Assembly: GCA_963575745.1 (NCBI GenBank)
Contig: CAUYUJ010000692.1
Coordinates: forward strand, 587,710 to 651,709
Length of the DNA: 64,000 bases
Source of the DNA: Prorocentrum cordatum
Lineage: Eukaryota > Sar > Dinophyceae > Prorocentrales > Prorocentraceae
Reading direction: 5' to 3'
In this document: one piece after another, positions 31,476-42,879 of the stretch
Layout: the number at the start of each line of letters is the position of its first letter
How positions within the stretch are numbered: the first letter of the stretch is position 1
Program-made: the position numbers and the translations under genes
Notes under the pieces: model-generated
Seen by the model: the letters and a program-made list of their open reading frames with translations, nothing else
Databases searched by the model: none
Told to the model about the DNA's origin: nothing

Positions 31476-31945
31476 TCTACCGCGTGGGCCCCCCGACCTC
31501 TCAGGAGCGCTGCAGAATGTCCTGGATCGGTTGGTCCCCTCATCCTACTCGCCCGCTGAGCGCGGGCAGTGTCGGGTCGAGCCTCGATGCCGTACCCTCG
31601 CCCCCGCCGACGCCGCCTGGTGGGGCGAATGGTAGAGTAGCACTTGGGCGGCGTAGTGTACACGTTCGACGACGTCTCCCTCTTCATCTTCTCTTCCTCA
31701 CCGTCCGCGAAACGATGATGACGGGCCCGGCGGAGGAAAGAAGGACGCGGAGGCGGGGACATCGAGTGAGGATTGATCCTTAAGCCAGGGCGATGTGGCT
31801 AGCAGCAGTGGGTGTTCAAAGAACGACGCACTGGCCCAATCCATCCGTACCTGAAGAGAACGAGTTGCCCGAACATACATTAGCGATCGCTTGTAAGGTC
31901 CACGTTGGTTTCATTACTTTTCCGACTAACCTGTTCCACCTCTAC
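31476..31945. other. Unassigned
   Basis: Unique-looking sequence between opposed TCC and GGA tracts; no gene or family recognised. Confidence 0.4.
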
Positions 31946-31949
31946 AGGG

Positions 31950-32160
31950 GGGGAGGGTGACGAGGAGTGGGGGGACGAGGCCTCTCAGGAAGGACGAGGA
32001 GGGGGGGGACGAGGAGGAGGATGACGAGGGTGGTGGACGAGGAGGGGGGGGGGACGAGGAGGAGGAGGAGGAAGAGGACGAGGAGGAGGAAGAGGAAGAG
32101 GAGGAGGAGGAGGAGGAGGAGAAGGAGGAGAAGGAGGAGGAGGAGCAGGAGGGAAGGATG
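31950..32160 (+). repeat. (GGA)n microsatellite
   Basis: GGA/GAC/GAA tract, polarity opposite to 31205-31475. Confidence 0.93.
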
Positions 32161-32397
32161 AAGATGAACAAGATGGGAGATAGGGCCACAGGGCGGAGAC
32201 GAGGAGGGAAGGAGGACGATGACGAGGAGGGGGTGGGGGTTGGGGTCTGGGGCTGTTAGCGCGGGAATTGCCAGTGGAGCTGGCAGCACCAAGAGGGCTG
32301 GCCGCCCTGAGCCGGAACGGTCCAACTGCTCCGGCGGTTGAGGATCTCATTCCCGTCTTCCTGTTTGTTGTTGTATCTTTGTGTCAATACAGTCAGA

Positions 32398-32607
32398 CCG
32401 AGATATAAGATCGAGGTTGGTTCGGGGAGGGTATCCTTGTGCTCTTCGTGTTTGTTGGATGCTCTTGGGCATCCTGGGGAGGGTACCCTTGGATGTTCTG
32501 CTTGTTTTGGCCGACGGAGGGTCTCATGTTCTTGAAGGGGTGTTCTTCTGTCCTAGATTCGATTGTAGTGATCAGCTGAGCTGTCTTCTGGCCTAAATCC
32601 GACTGTA
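32398..32607. mobile_element. TACAGTCAGACCGAG MITE, copy 2, both ends present
   Basis: 210 bases from TACAGTCAGACC to ATCCGACTGTA (inverted). The interior GATCGAGGT(T/C)GGTTCGGGGAGG and GGGTACCCTTGGATGTTCT is shared with 25674. TA lies at each edge. Confidence 0.8.
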
Positions 32608-32744
32608 ATTCCCAACCATCCTGTGGTGCTGGGTCCTCGTTTTGAAGAGAGCACCCCGCGTCTCACCTCCTCCCGCTGCCCCCTCCCTCCTCCCCCTCCT
32701 CCCTCCTCCCATTCCTGCTTCTGCTCGCCGCATGTCCACCATGT

Positions 32745-33290
32745 CGGCACACCCCTTACGAGGATCGTGGCCCCATAGGGAGCCAACGAAGACCCCAGCG
32801 GCAAGGTTTGCATGCGTCCCCCCGCCCAGTTCGGCGCACCCCTCACGAGGATCGTGGCCCCATAGGGAGCTCCACCGAAGGCCCCAGCGGCAGGGTTTGC
32901 ATGCGTCTCCCCGCACATTTCGGCACACGCCTGACGAGGATCGTGGCCGCATAGGGAGCTCCACCGAAGGCCCCAGTGGCAGGGTTCGCATGCGTCCTCC
33001 CGCCCATGTCTGCACACCCATCACACGCCTCGTGGTCCCTGAGGGAGCTCCACCCACGGCCCCCGTGGCAGGGTTCGCACGCGTCCCCCCCGTACATTTC
33101 GGCACACCCCTCACACACTGCGTGGCCCCATAGGGAGCTCCGCCGAAGGCCCCAGTGGCAGGGTTCGTATGCGTCCCCCCACCCAGTTCGGCACACTCGT
33201 CACACGCTTCGTGGCCCCATAGGGAGCTTCACCGCACCCAATTCGGCACCCCTCACACGTTTCGTGGCCCCATAAGGAGGTCCACCGAAA
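32745..33290. repeat. 89-bp minisatellite, about six units
   Basis: GTGGCCCCATAGGGAG anchors lie at 32768, 32857, 32946, 33033, 33122 and 33210, a period of 87-89, then a shortened unit at 33263. Each unit reads CACCGAAGGCCCCAG(C/T)GGCAGGGTT, GCATGCGTCC, TTCGGCACACCCCTCAC. 89 is not divisible by three, so the frames it opens are not genes. Confidence 0.93.
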
Positions 33291-33295
33291 GCGGT

Positions 33296-34824
33296 ACCCA
33301 CAATGCGGTATTCCCATTTGCATATGGTTGGGTCTTTCGTCAGGTTAATGTTGCCAGCCTTGGCTCACCATGAGTGCGTCGCCAGCAGGCACAACGCGCG
33401 CTGGAGTAGAACAAAGAGCAGAAGCATGATGCGAACCGCCCGTCGTGAGCACTAAAAGAAAACGGAACGAAGGAGAGCCGGAGTGAACATTTTTGTTCCG
33501 CCGCGCATTCCGGGCATCCCGAACTCGCCGTGTCTTCCACAAGCCGCGTGTGGATGCCATTGCGAGGCACCTTCCAAGAGTTGAGGAAGGAGGCACGGCA
33601 CGGGCGCGCGCGCGGCGCTCCGCCCGCCCGCGCGCAGGGCCCAAGAGCCACCGACGCGCCTCGAGAGACCTCCGAGACGCCACCAGGAGGAAGAGGAGGA
33701 GAAGGAGGAGGAGGAGCAGAACAACTGCCGATGATCGGAATCTTCGAAAGGCCGCGCGGACTTCGGTGATCGGCGCCTGGTCCCCCCCCCTGGCGCGCGG
33801 ACTGCGGCAGGGGCGGCGGCGGGGGCGCCGCCGCCCGAGGGCCAAGCGCCGGCCCAAGAAATCCCTGACTGGGGAAATCCAAAAAAACAAAACAAAACAA
33901 AAAACAAAAAATAACACGTTGTCTTGGAATCCTTCGTTTTTTTTTGCAATCCTGATTTCACACGGAGCGCGACAATCACTCAACGAGGCGTGTGGAAGCC
34001 GACCTTTGTTCCTCCTTACAGGTGCCCCAACTGACGCCTTCGACGTGGAGCATCGCGAGCAGCTCATTGGCCCGCTTCCCAGGAAGCCCGAGCTCACGGC
34101 GTCCTCCTCGACGATGTCTGCATGCGAATGCGAACGACATTTCAGTGGGCGCCCGATCTCAAGCAGTGGCGAGCTGTCGTGGCTGACCACTATACTCCAG
34201 GCCCACCAAAAACTTGCCTAGCAACTTGGTGTTTGAGCTTTGCGCGAACTGTTCTCAGAACACGTCTGGCTGGGGCCGTCCTGTTGGAGCACATCGGCTC
34301 CGTGTTCTAAGGGCGTCGCCTTGATTATCAGAGCAGTGTGATTGTTATAGGAAGTGATCCTTCTCACATGTTTTGACTTGCCGATCGGCGCGGGCCTTCG
34401 CCCCTCCCCTCCCCCCCACACCGAGTAGATCTTGGCTGTTTGTTGCGGCTGTTTCGAGCAGGTGGAGTCTCCCCCCATAGGACGCACTGCTGCAAACAGT
34501 CGCACTCCGCAGAGGTCCAGAGCCAGACCCCCCCCCTTCCGGCCAATGTCGACATGCTGAATAGAAAGCGTTGACGCACATGTCGTGGTGGGCCTGTGAG
34601 CACCCCTTGGCGGTCGTCCGTTGCTCGGTGGTGGCTGCCACAGCAGTGCCGCACTCGGACCCGCCAGCGCCAGCATCGGAGGGCGGGCCGCACCCCGTGC
34701 TTCGGCGCCTCTGCCTCATGCCCCCGTGCCGCCCCCGCGAGGGCCTCGAGTGGCAGCGGTCGCTTCTCCTGCTAGGCGCGGCCCGCGGTGAGCTTCTTGT
34801 CGGAAGGGACGGGAGAGAAGGATG
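33296..34824. other. Unassigned
   Basis: Contains an A/C-rich AAAACAAAACAAAAAACAAAA run near 33885 and no repeat family beyond a 62-base piece (34240-34310) resembling 58222-58290. Long minus-strand frames cross it but show no motif. 34110-34200 (DDVCMRMRTTFQWAPDLKQW) is coding-like yet isolated. Confidence 0.35.
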
Positions 34825-35003
34825 TATAGCCAATCCGCATAGTAAGGATGGGCGACTTTCCCAAGGGTACCCCATTGCGTCCTTGCCTCCTCGGCCCATC
34901 CTTGGCCGCTTTCGCTGGCCGCGCCCCGCTACAGAAGTCTCGGAATGGGCGCCCAGGGCCCTTGCATCCTTATCGCGCGCCCTTACTATACGGGTTGACT
35001 GTA
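34825..35003. mobile_element. TACAGTCAACCC MITE, copy 2
   Basis: 179 bases. Left TATAGCCAATCCGCATAGTA; the right end is the inverse of TACAGTCAACCCGTATAGTA. The interior CCCAAGGGTACCCC, CATCCTTGGCCGCTTTCG and CTTGCATCCTTA matches 15778-15944. Confidence 0.8.
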
Positions 35004-35007
35004 TACC

Positions 35008-35183
35008 ACTACTTACCAAACAGCCCTCACCCGACCCGAAGGTCCCCGAGCTTTCAACTTTCGGGCTGGGGGGGGGCGCACGAGTGTTCTGTGCAGTCTC
35101 GCTGTTGCAGCATGCGCCCGCCATAAGAAATTGGCAGGCCCAGCGGCGATTTCGGATTGGGTTGGGGTGGCTTGGTAGGTAGT
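35008..35183. mobile_element. ACTACCTACC MITE, copy 1
   Basis: ACTACTTACCAAACAGCCC at the left and GGGGTGGCTTGGTAGGTAGT at the right are inverted. It abuts the preceding MITE. Copies at 45429-45595 and 58571-59206. Confidence 0.75.
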
Positions 35184-35226
35184 CGGATGTTGTACTGCAT
35201 ATGTATAATTGTTTTTCCTCTCTCTC

Positions 35227-35257
<31 letters not shown>

Positions 35258-37269
35258 GTGTATATATATGTATAGATGAGACGTTCCAGAGTGGAGGATC
35301 GGGGAAGCTGGCAGCTTTTCCTCGGTGGAAGGCCGCCGGAAGCCAGGGGACGTAACAAGGTAAAACCATGCCCCACAAGAGACGGCAAGTTTGCGGGTTC
35401 AGGGATTTCTCAGAACAGGAAAAAACAAATAAACACAACGGGTTTTATTGGTTGTACGCCGGAAGGGGGCGTCGTTGAGAGGAGGCCTGACACGGATGCG
35501 GGGATCGGGGTGGCGTCGGTGTTTGGAGCTGGCGGTTTGCGCGGCAAGTGCGTTTAGCTGGTTGCATGTGTTCGGAACGCGTGACGGGTGGAAAGGCCGC
35601 TCGCCAGCAACTGGCAGTCCTCAGCCCGCGGGCCAGAACAAATCGTCGCGCGCTCGCAACGGGGTGTGGGAAAAGGGTCTCGTGCCCAAGGGCACGGTGG
35701 GGGATGTCGATGAATGCATGATGAGATCGTATGTCCAGCGAACCTGATATTCCGAGTGCGCAGAATCCATCTCCAGTAGTGGGCTGCGGGGTCTCTTCGG
35801 ATGAGTGTTTGTCCAGCCGCAAGATGCCGTAGTGGAAGGGTCTTGGGGCCGTCTTGGGCAGATGCCATTTTGGGTTGCAATGTGGGGCCAGTCTCTGATT
35901 GTCATTGGCCGATCCTGGGGCCTGAGTGGCGCCATTCTGGGCGCAGGGCTTGACCACGAAGGACGGTTGAGCGGACGCTGTCAGCAAACAACACGTTCTC
36001 AATTGTTTTCGCCTCCTACAGGTCCTCCTCGTCGTGGGGACATGCTGGAACCCTCGTGCGGGGTCGCGTCGAGCCATGGAAGCTGGGCTCGAATTCATTT
36101 ATGCCGGATTGTGATGATGTCTTCGAGTCGCCTTGGTTCGGGCATGACCCCTCTGTGGGCTGCCTCGTACGCAGCTGGCTATGGTTGTCGTCGGCAGGCT
36201 TTCTTTGGGCCCTGCGGGGCAGGCTTTTCGGAGCCTTGGGGGCCCTTATTATTTTTCTGTTCATCTGCCGCACGGCCAACCGAACGAACGAGCAACCGTC
36301 TCGGCGCGCAGTGTTAGCTTCGTTTGCGCGCATCCTGGTTTCCTTCCGTTGTTTCCTTCGCTTCTTTCTCGCCCTCCGCTTTTTTTTCCTCTTCCCCTGC
36401 TTTGCCTTGTCCCGCCCCCCCTTTTTTTCCAGCTTGGAGCTGTCACCGCGCGCGCAAAGAGCAAGCCAAAGGGCGTTGTTATAATTCCTTTGTGTGCCAC
36501 GAAGTCTCGTGTAATTCCTTGGTGCACGGTCTGGTTACTTTGCCAACGCGGGGTGCACACAAAGGAATTTCATGTGTGTACGATCGTTTTCGCCGCCCCC
36601 ACAAGAGCACGCGCGATTTCTTGTTGTAGAGCTTGCTTTCCCGCCTCGAGCGCGCGGGGCCTGGCGCTACAATCGTAGGGCCGCGGCGCCTGGCAGCGCG
36701 ATGCAGCTGCGCCGGATACCACGCCCAAAACGATCCTACGTGGATTTCGGTTCTTCTGCTGAAGTCGCGCTGGCAGTTTGCCAGCCACATCGCCGGCCGT
36801 GCATGCCCGCGCGCGCTATTGCGTTCTGCTGCCGCGACGCGTGCTGCTGTCAACGGATGAACAAACTGACGCTGCTGGGTGGTTTGGCTGGCTGTGCCAA
36901 ACCACCATGAAATGTTTGTCGGTAGCGGATATTGGGATCTCGTCTCCGCCGGCTGCCTTGCCACGCCGTACATGTCAACTGCATCCTAGAGCACGGCCGT
37001 GCATCAACCCTGGTTCGGACCGTTTGGGTTCCAGTGGCATGTGTGCACATGCGTTGCACCGTTGGTGGTGCCAAAACCTTTTGTGTGAACTTCCTTTGTG
37101 TGTTTTTTTTCTGGTTTCTAATTTTTTGACCCCACCACACATTTACATGGACGTGCTCGCACACGAAAATGAACCTTACAAGCCAGAAATTTCGGCCGTT
37201 CTGATGGTGTGAAGGATGGTGTTCGCTCTCCAACAGCTGTCCCTAGCAACCGTTTGGCTCAAACTCGCT
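35184..37269. other. Unassigned 2-kb stretch
   Basis: 35220-35275 is a TA/GTATA run. 36482-36570 is a small foldback with AATTCCTTTGTGTGC against GCACACAAAGGAATT. Long frames exist on both strands without motifs. I see no gene. Confidence 0.4.
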
Positions 37270-37559
37270 CGGTTTCTAACTTGCCACGCAGGCGTTGGAT
37301 GGTAGACGCCCTCCTGGTGGCCGGCGCTTGGGCGGCGGAGCGTCTCCTGGTCGGGCCCGCGCTGCCCCTCTACAGCTCACGCTGTCCCGAGTCACCAGCG
37401 TGCCCAGCGTGTCCAGAGCGCCGTCAGTGCCCGTAGATCCCTGCGTGCCCAGGGTCCCCACCTTTTCCCGAACACCATCCTGGCGTCCTGGAGGTGCCCG
37501 TCACCTCGTGGTCCCATCTTTGGGCAGTGGCCCTCATCACCGCGGTCGCGACGTAGACG

Positions 37560-38275
37560 GTCTGTCTCTGGGTGATCAGCTTCAGACAGAAATGCCGCCG
37601 AGGGCCGCTCGGCAAGAAAGGAGGTGGGTGTTCGTGTGGTTCGCGACGGCAGAGGCGCTGCGACACCAACGACACGTCGTGGGAGCGGTCGGGTTGTCGG
37701 AGACGGACTTACTTCATCGTCGCCACTTCAGGCGAGGACACGCACGAGGAGTCGTGCGCACAGACCAACCCCGACATCGCGGGAGTGAGGTGGTCAGCTA
37801 CGCGGTGGCCACCCCCCCAGGATTGCCCCGCGGGATGATGCACCGCTTCCGGGCCGCGCCCCGAACGCAGCGCAGATCGCGGCTTGGGGGGCGGCGGCCG
37901 ATCACTAGGCGAGAGCGCTGGGCACGACCGTCGGCGACCCGCCCTTTGAACGTGCTGTTGTTGATGCGGATGCTGGCGCGGGTGCGGCAGCGCCCGTGGT
38001 TCCTGCCGTCGACGCGGCGGGCAAGTTTTGGGTGGCGGTGGACTGCCGCCACGGGGTCTCGCTGGTCGGTCGTGGCCCTCGCGCTGGCGGCTCACGTCGT
38101 CAGGGACAGGGCTGTTCAGGAGCACGCCAGGGGGTCGATGGTGCTAGCGCTGATTTCCGCGGGCACGGAGGTGGAGTTCGCGGTCGCCGAGGCGGCCGCG
38201 GACGCGCGCTTCCTGCCACTGCGGGGGTCGTTGGTGGGCCGAGTCAAGTGGCTCTTCCGAGAGCCGTCGCGAGCG
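37560..38275 (+). pseudogene. Retroelement N-terminal block
   Basis: Coding-like text shifts frame: DAAGKFWVAVDCRHGVS at about 38010-38060, then VALALAAHVVRDRAVQEHA and RGSMVLALISAGTEVEFAVA to 38275. Placement ahead of the capsid-like block is the main reason to assign it to the element. Function unknown. Confidence 0.45.
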
Positions 38276-38280
38276 TGAAG

Positions 38281-38800
38281 GAGATCTGCATCACGCTCGC
38301 AGATTGTCCAGTCCCTGGGCCGAGGATGGCAGCCTGGTGCGTCACTTTCCTCAACAGACGCGGCGGAGGAGCAGTGTACCACCATAAGCCATAAGTGGTG
38401 GATCGTATCGTCTCCAGAGAGATTGGTGGAGAGTGGCGGAGCACGGTTTGATTGTCCAGGCGCTCGAGATTGGATTGTGCTGCGACTCTCTTGGCGCGCT
38501 GAACCTGGGGATCGTGGAGTTACTTTTGCGCCGCGTCCAGCTCATCAAGCACTGCTAGTCGGAGACGGGCCCGGCGGGGGCAGGCAGCTCAAGTGCCGTC
38601 GGGGCCGACGGCGACGCAACGACCGACAAGAACAATGCGGGCGGCGGCCGCGGCAAGGGGCGCGGCGGCCCGGCGCTGCTGCGCGCCAGCGTGCACGACG
38701 AGATCGCCATCTTCCTGGGCGTCCACAGGGAGTTCTTAGCCGTCGCCCGACCTCCTCGACCACGTGTCGAGGGGGGGGAGAGAGCGAGACGTAGATCCGA
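38281..38800 (+). pseudogene. Retroelement capsid-like block and Gly-rich spacer
   Basis: Reads PRMAAWCVTFLNRRGGG, then, after a stop and a frame change near 38395-38435, AEHGLIVQALEIGLCCDSLG and NLGIVELLLRRVQLI, a stop at 38555, then a GGGRGKGRGG spacer and HDEIAIFLGVHRE. The helical AEH...LELLLRR segment followed by a Gly-rich linker is what I recall upstream of the reverse transcriptase in this family. A gag role is inferred only. Confidence 0.6.
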
Positions 38801-39479
38801 AAGGCCCGTGAGGAGCGGTGGCCGCGGCCTCAAGTGGCCTTGCGAGCGCGATGCCCCCTCGCCCTTCAGAGGGGGGGGCGCCCATGGGGGCATGCGGGCT
38901 TCCCAGCGTGATTGATTTCGAGTCTCGTGATGGTCGCCAGCGGGATCTGCATCCTCTGCCCATCTCCACGGGGAACAACGGCGAGATGAGTTGCTCCGAC
39001 TACCCCAGTCGCCTTTTACAGAGTTGCCGAAGGTGTTGTGCGCAACGGTCTCGCATGACCCAGTGGTCCCATGAAGATGGCGTTTGCCTTGAATGAGATG
39101 TCGTTGGGGCCAGGCGGGCCACGTCAAGCTTCGAGCGCGCCGTTTCCGAAAATGGGCCAGCAGAAATGTCCGAGCTTTATTTTTCCTGTCGCCGAGGCGG
39201 CGGGCGAACCGCCCGCCGACTTGGGCGGCCCGGGAAACCTGCGGGAGCTCAGGGCCCGCCGCAGCTTCAATGGTGAATCATGCACCGCGGCCCCCGTGCG
39301 ACGTTAGCCAGTCCGCCATGCCAGAGAGGGGTCGCAGGCCAGCGTCTCTGCATCCTCCGCGCGGGGCTGCTGGCGTTGATGAGCTTGCCAAGGGTTTCGT
39401 TGAAAGAGCTCGGCCACGTCAGGGGGCCGAGCGTCGCCCGGCGGCGACGGGGGCGAAGAGCCCCTTCCACGATCTCCTC

Positions 39480-39830
39480 GGCCGCGGGGTCGCCGAGCCC
39501 ATCGGGCTTTGATTTCGAAGCTGAACGATTTTATCTGGGTCGCTTGAGTTCAGGCGTTCTCGTCGAGGGCGAGTTGGGCGTGTGCTTTGTTTTCAAGGAG
39601 GAGAGGCAGCGCTTGACAGTGGACGCGCGTTGGTCGAACTGTCACTTCTCAAATATTTGCTCATTTCAGTCTTTCCACGAGTCTGTCTTTCTCAGCGGTG
39701 GGAGCTCGTGGAAAGAGGGGTATTGCCAATGCGTCCTACGTTTTAGACTTGCCTGCAGAGTTGCGAAGGTTTTCTGGGTTGAAGTCAGAACGCGCTGTCG
39801 ACCTCGGTGCGACTGCTGCGAGCAGGGCGG
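39480..39830 (+). pseudogene. Reverse-transcriptase finger remnant
   Basis: GFDFEAERFYLGRLSSGVLV followed by FKEERQRLTVDARWSNCHFS resembles the start of a reverse-transcriptase domain, where a basic strand and a VDCR-x-N motif position template and dNTP. The catalytic YADD/FVDD region is not recognisable downstream, so it is deleted or decayed. Confidence 0.55.
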
Positions 39831-39949
39831 CCGGGCCGCCGCGGTGCTCCAGCGCTTCGCGCCCGAGCAGGTGGAGGGGGCCATGCGGGCTCGCGAGCCT
39901 CTTTCCGTGATCCTCCGCAGTGCTTCCCGAAGGTTGCGAGGGGTTGCCC

Positions 39950-40640
39950 AAGAGGCGTTGCTCTGGAGTTGTTCAGTGGATCGGCTGCTTTCTCGTGCTC
40001 CTGGAGGAGCGAGGCCGCTGCTTCTAGCATTCCGATCTTTTAGTGGGACTTCATTCGCGGAGATAAGTCGGATCTACTGAACAAGAAATGCCAAACAGTA
40101 GTTCGAGGATGGGTAATGTCAGGCATTATCGCAGCGCTATGGATTGGATATCCTTGATTTGGGTTGCCTTAAATTCCGGGTCCATGGCGAAGCTGGACAC
40201 GCGGGCTGGCCCGGGCCTTTTTGCGACTGGCTGAAAAAATCATGGGGTCTCGTGGTTTGGGGCCGAATGGCCAACGAAAGTTGGACATCGGGGAACATCC
40301 TGATGAGGTTCGCTGTCTCGCTCATCCTGTTGTGTCGCCGTGTTTCGATCCCAGTGTCTGCCGAGAACCCGCACAATTCGATGGCTTGGAGGACACCCAC
40401 GTCCTGAGTATAGCGAACCCGCCTGGCACCAACATCATGTATTCTGACTTGTGCATGTTCGAAAAAAACCGTGGAGGAAACGTCTCCGTAACTTGTTTGT
40501 CATGTTCAACATCGACATGTTGCCTCACTGTTTTTCGCAGCGTGGCGCGTGCGATCGCACCGGCAAGCCTCATGAAATCCTTGAAGGGCGTCACGATGAA
40601 CAGTTTTTCACACAAGTAGTGGAGCCGTATCCCATGGCTT
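39950..40640 (+). pseudogene. Methyltransferase-like retroelement domain, broken
   Basis: VALELFSGSAAFSCSWR resembles motif I (DLFSG) of cytosine-5 methyltransferases. KSDLLNKKCQTVVRGW and ALWIGYP follow, where the catalytic Pro-Cys of motif IV would be; here a stop replaces it. After a frame change, GNILMRFAVSLILLCRR and SAENPHNSMAW carry an ENP motif VI. The tail KPWRKRLRNL...CDRTGKPHEILEG is in another frame. Retrotransposon-borne cytosine methyltransferases are reported from Symbiodinium. This copy cannot be active. Confidence 0.6.
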
Positions 40641-40690
40641 GTGTCGAATTTTGGTTGGCTCCTTCGTCTCCGTTCTGATCGCTCATAGGT

Positions 40691-41269
40691 TGGCTGGGCG
40701 AGAAAGGTTCGGCCTGGACCACTTGTTCTGAGTTGACGTTGCTGCAGCGTCTTGGGTAAGAGCCGTGACAATGTTTTCAGCATCCTTGTGCCTTTGTGCC
40801 GGCCTCCTGCCTTCAGAGTGGTTCCACCCAGCCACGTTCTCTACACATGTACGTGTTCTACATAGGTGCGGCTCAGCCACGTTCTCTACATTATATAGAT
40901 AACATACCTACAGATGTGTACATATATATATGTATACATATAAATGTGTGCACCTATGCACAATCGAAGGGCTCTGCGGCGAACCACTGCCGCTGCCTTG
41001 GGCCGGAGTTTTGACAGGCAGTTGGAGGAGGAGGAGGAAGAGGAGGAGGTGTATGTGGAGGTGTAGGAGGTGGATATGGAGGTGGAGGGTGAGATTTAGT
41101 TTTTCGAATTTTCCGGCTGGCTGGCGGGTTGGGCAGAATGCCATTTGGGAAAGGTTTGGTATTAACCAAAACAGTTGAAACACTTGGCACGCCAAGCATC
41201 CCTGTGGCGTGGCAAGCCCAGGGGGCGGCGGATCGAAGACGCATACGGCGAATCACCGTGGGTCTCGGG
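40691..41269. other. Unassigned, with a 36-base tandem and TA-rich stretch
   Basis: CAGCCACGTTCTCTACA occurs at about 40837 and 40874; 40915-40945 is TA/GTATA-rich. A short GGAGGT tract lies at 41025-41092. No gene. Confidence 0.5.
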
Positions 41270-41960
41270 ATCGAAGGATGGAGACGGGGTCTCTTGAGGT
41301 CCTCTTGGGGCCTGTGGGCTTCCTGGGAGCTTTTGGAGGGCCGCTGAGGGGCCTCTTAGAGGCCTCTTAGGGGCCTCTGAGGGGTCTATCGGGGGCCTCC
41401 GAGGGGCCACTGGGGCCCTCTAGGAGACCTTGGCCTTCGGAGGCCGTCTTGGGTCCCTCTCGGGGCAGTCGTGGGTCCCTCTTTGGGTACCTTGGAGCCG
41501 TCTCGCAGGTCAAGTGGCCGTCTCCGGGGCCGCTTTGCGGACCTCCTGGGCCGTCTTGCGGGCCTCTTGGGCCGTCTTGGGGCGACTTTGGGGGCCTGTG
41601 GGGTCGCTTTGGAGCGTTGGGAGCCCAAAAAGGCGAGAATGATACAGCCATTTTGAAACCGAAGGGACCTCAATGATGTTGGCCTCCGGGAGTCCTCTTG
41701 GTAGTTACCCTTTTAGGGTGTCTTCGGGGCCTTTGGGGCCGTCTTGGAGGCATCTCGGGGTCATCTTGGGCTCTCTTGGGACCATCTCGGCAGTCTTGGA
41801 GGCGTCTTGGGACCTGGAGGCCATCTAAGCCGTCTTGGAGGTCATCTTGGCCATCTTGGAGCGATAGTTGTGCTTAGGGGCCTCTTGGGGGCCTCTTGGG
41901 GCCGCGGGGGCTTCAATTTCTACCTCTTGGGGGCCTCTTGGGGGCCTCCTGGGGCTTCTT
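41270..41960 (+). repeat. CTTGGGGCCTC dispersed repeat, third locus
   Basis: GGGGCCTCTTGGGGGCCTC-like body with an internal GGAGCGTTGGGAGCCCAAAA terminus at 41610 and an A-rich tail, followed by further body sequence. Confidence 0.65.
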
Positions 41961-42360
41961 GGGGGCCTGCTGGCGGTAATCGTGGGGTCGTGCTGGGCGG
42001 TGTCGACGCTGACGTGACGGGCGGCCACGCAGACGCCTCCTGGCGTGGCGCATGGGGAGGTGACTCAGTGGTCGGTCCCTCCTCCACGGGCCTTGCGTGT
42101 GACCCAACCTGGGGGTGGTGTGACACCCGGGAGCGGTGTCCAGGCGACCCCTTCTCCCTCGACGATACAAGAAGCCCTAAGCTTCATAACGTTGTGAAGA
42201 CGCAGCCCAACTTTCGTCCCCGTCTCTGCGCCAGGCTTACTGCATGCCGGTGGGCCGTGGCCTCTGGGTGGGGCCTCTTAGCTCAGATCCGCTCCCAAAG
42301 GGTTGGTGGCCCCTTGATTGCCAATCACTCCTCTTCGTCCTCCCTCCTCCAGCCCGAGGT
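41961..42360. other. Unassigned
   Basis: No gene or repeat recognised between the CTTGGG repeat and the next MITE. Confidence 0.4.
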
Positions 42361-42566
42361 CGGCGGCGAGCTAGGGGGGGAGTGATGAGAAGGAGAAGGT
42401 TCTCTAACAAGGCGGCGTGGCTTCTCGGAAGCCCGCCGGCCTCCTGCCAAAAAGGTTTCCTCTGTCTTCGGGGAAAAGGCTCAGCAAACCTGCCAGATGG
42501 CCAGGAGACTTCCGAGCCTTCTGAGAAGGCCTGTCCCTTCTCACTTGCCGCCCCGGGCTCGCCGGC
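42361..42566. mobile_element. CTTCTCAGAAGG element (Mutator-like MITE), copy 2
   Basis: Begins CGGCGGCGAGCTAGGGGGGG, ends CCTTCTGAGAAGGCC...CCGGGCTCGCCGG. Confidence 0.75.
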
Positions 42567-42569
42567 CCT

Positions 42570-42738
42570 CCTGTTCTCCTCCTCCTTCTCCTCCTCTTCC
42601 TCCTCCTCCTCCCCCTCCTCCTCCTCCTCCTCCTCCTCGTCCTCCTCCTCCTCCTCCTCCTCCTCCTCCTCCTCCTCTCCTCCTCCTCCTCCTCCTCCTC
42701 CTCCCCTCCTCCTCCTCCTCCTCCCCCTCTCCCCCCTT
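42570..42738 (-). repeat. (TCC)n microsatellite
   Basis: Directly follows a MITE; polarity opposite to 42880-43065. Confidence 0.95.
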
Positions 42739-42879
42739 GTGCAGAGCCGCGGGGAGGCGGCTCGCGAGCCCGCCCCGAGGCCAGATGCCGCAGCTCGCGC
42801 TGAGGCGGGGCCTCGCCTGGGCCGGCCCGGGCGGCGGCGTGCGCGGGGGGACGCCAGGGAGCCACGTGGCGCAGGGAGG

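Larger units (their letters stand above)
37270..40690 (+). mobile_element. Degenerate dinoflagellate retroelement, polyprotein remnants in order
   Basis: Five coding-like blocks lie in order on one strand. They are an N-terminal piece (37560-38275), a capsid-like piece (38281-38570) followed by a Gly-rich spacer, an ALNEMS piece (39070-39130), a reverse-transcriptase finger motif (39500-39650), and a methyltransferase-like piece with an ENP motif (39950-40640). The blocks jump between all three frames and contain stops. The order and wording match multicopy retroelement polyproteins I recall from Symbiodinium-type genomes. No terminal repeats were found. Confidence 0.68.

Noticed and set aside
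32642-33275. ORFs of 100-170 residues over the 89-base array
   Set aside because: 89 is not divisible by three, so each unit is read in a different frame; no unit-level protein conservation is possible.
32745-33290. Regular arrays (89, ~100 and 186 bases) as CRISPR
   Set aside because: The whole unit is repeated, with no unique spacers and no cas genes; units diverge like satellites.
35348-35372. GTAACAAGGT as the 3' end of an 18S rRNA gene
   Set aside because: Only a ten-base match; flanking sequence bears no resemblance to rRNA.
37249-37262. TTTGGCTCAA near 37253 as another spliced-leader relict
   Set aside because: Only ten bases agree, the AAG ending is missing, and there is no following intronless gene, A tail or duplication.
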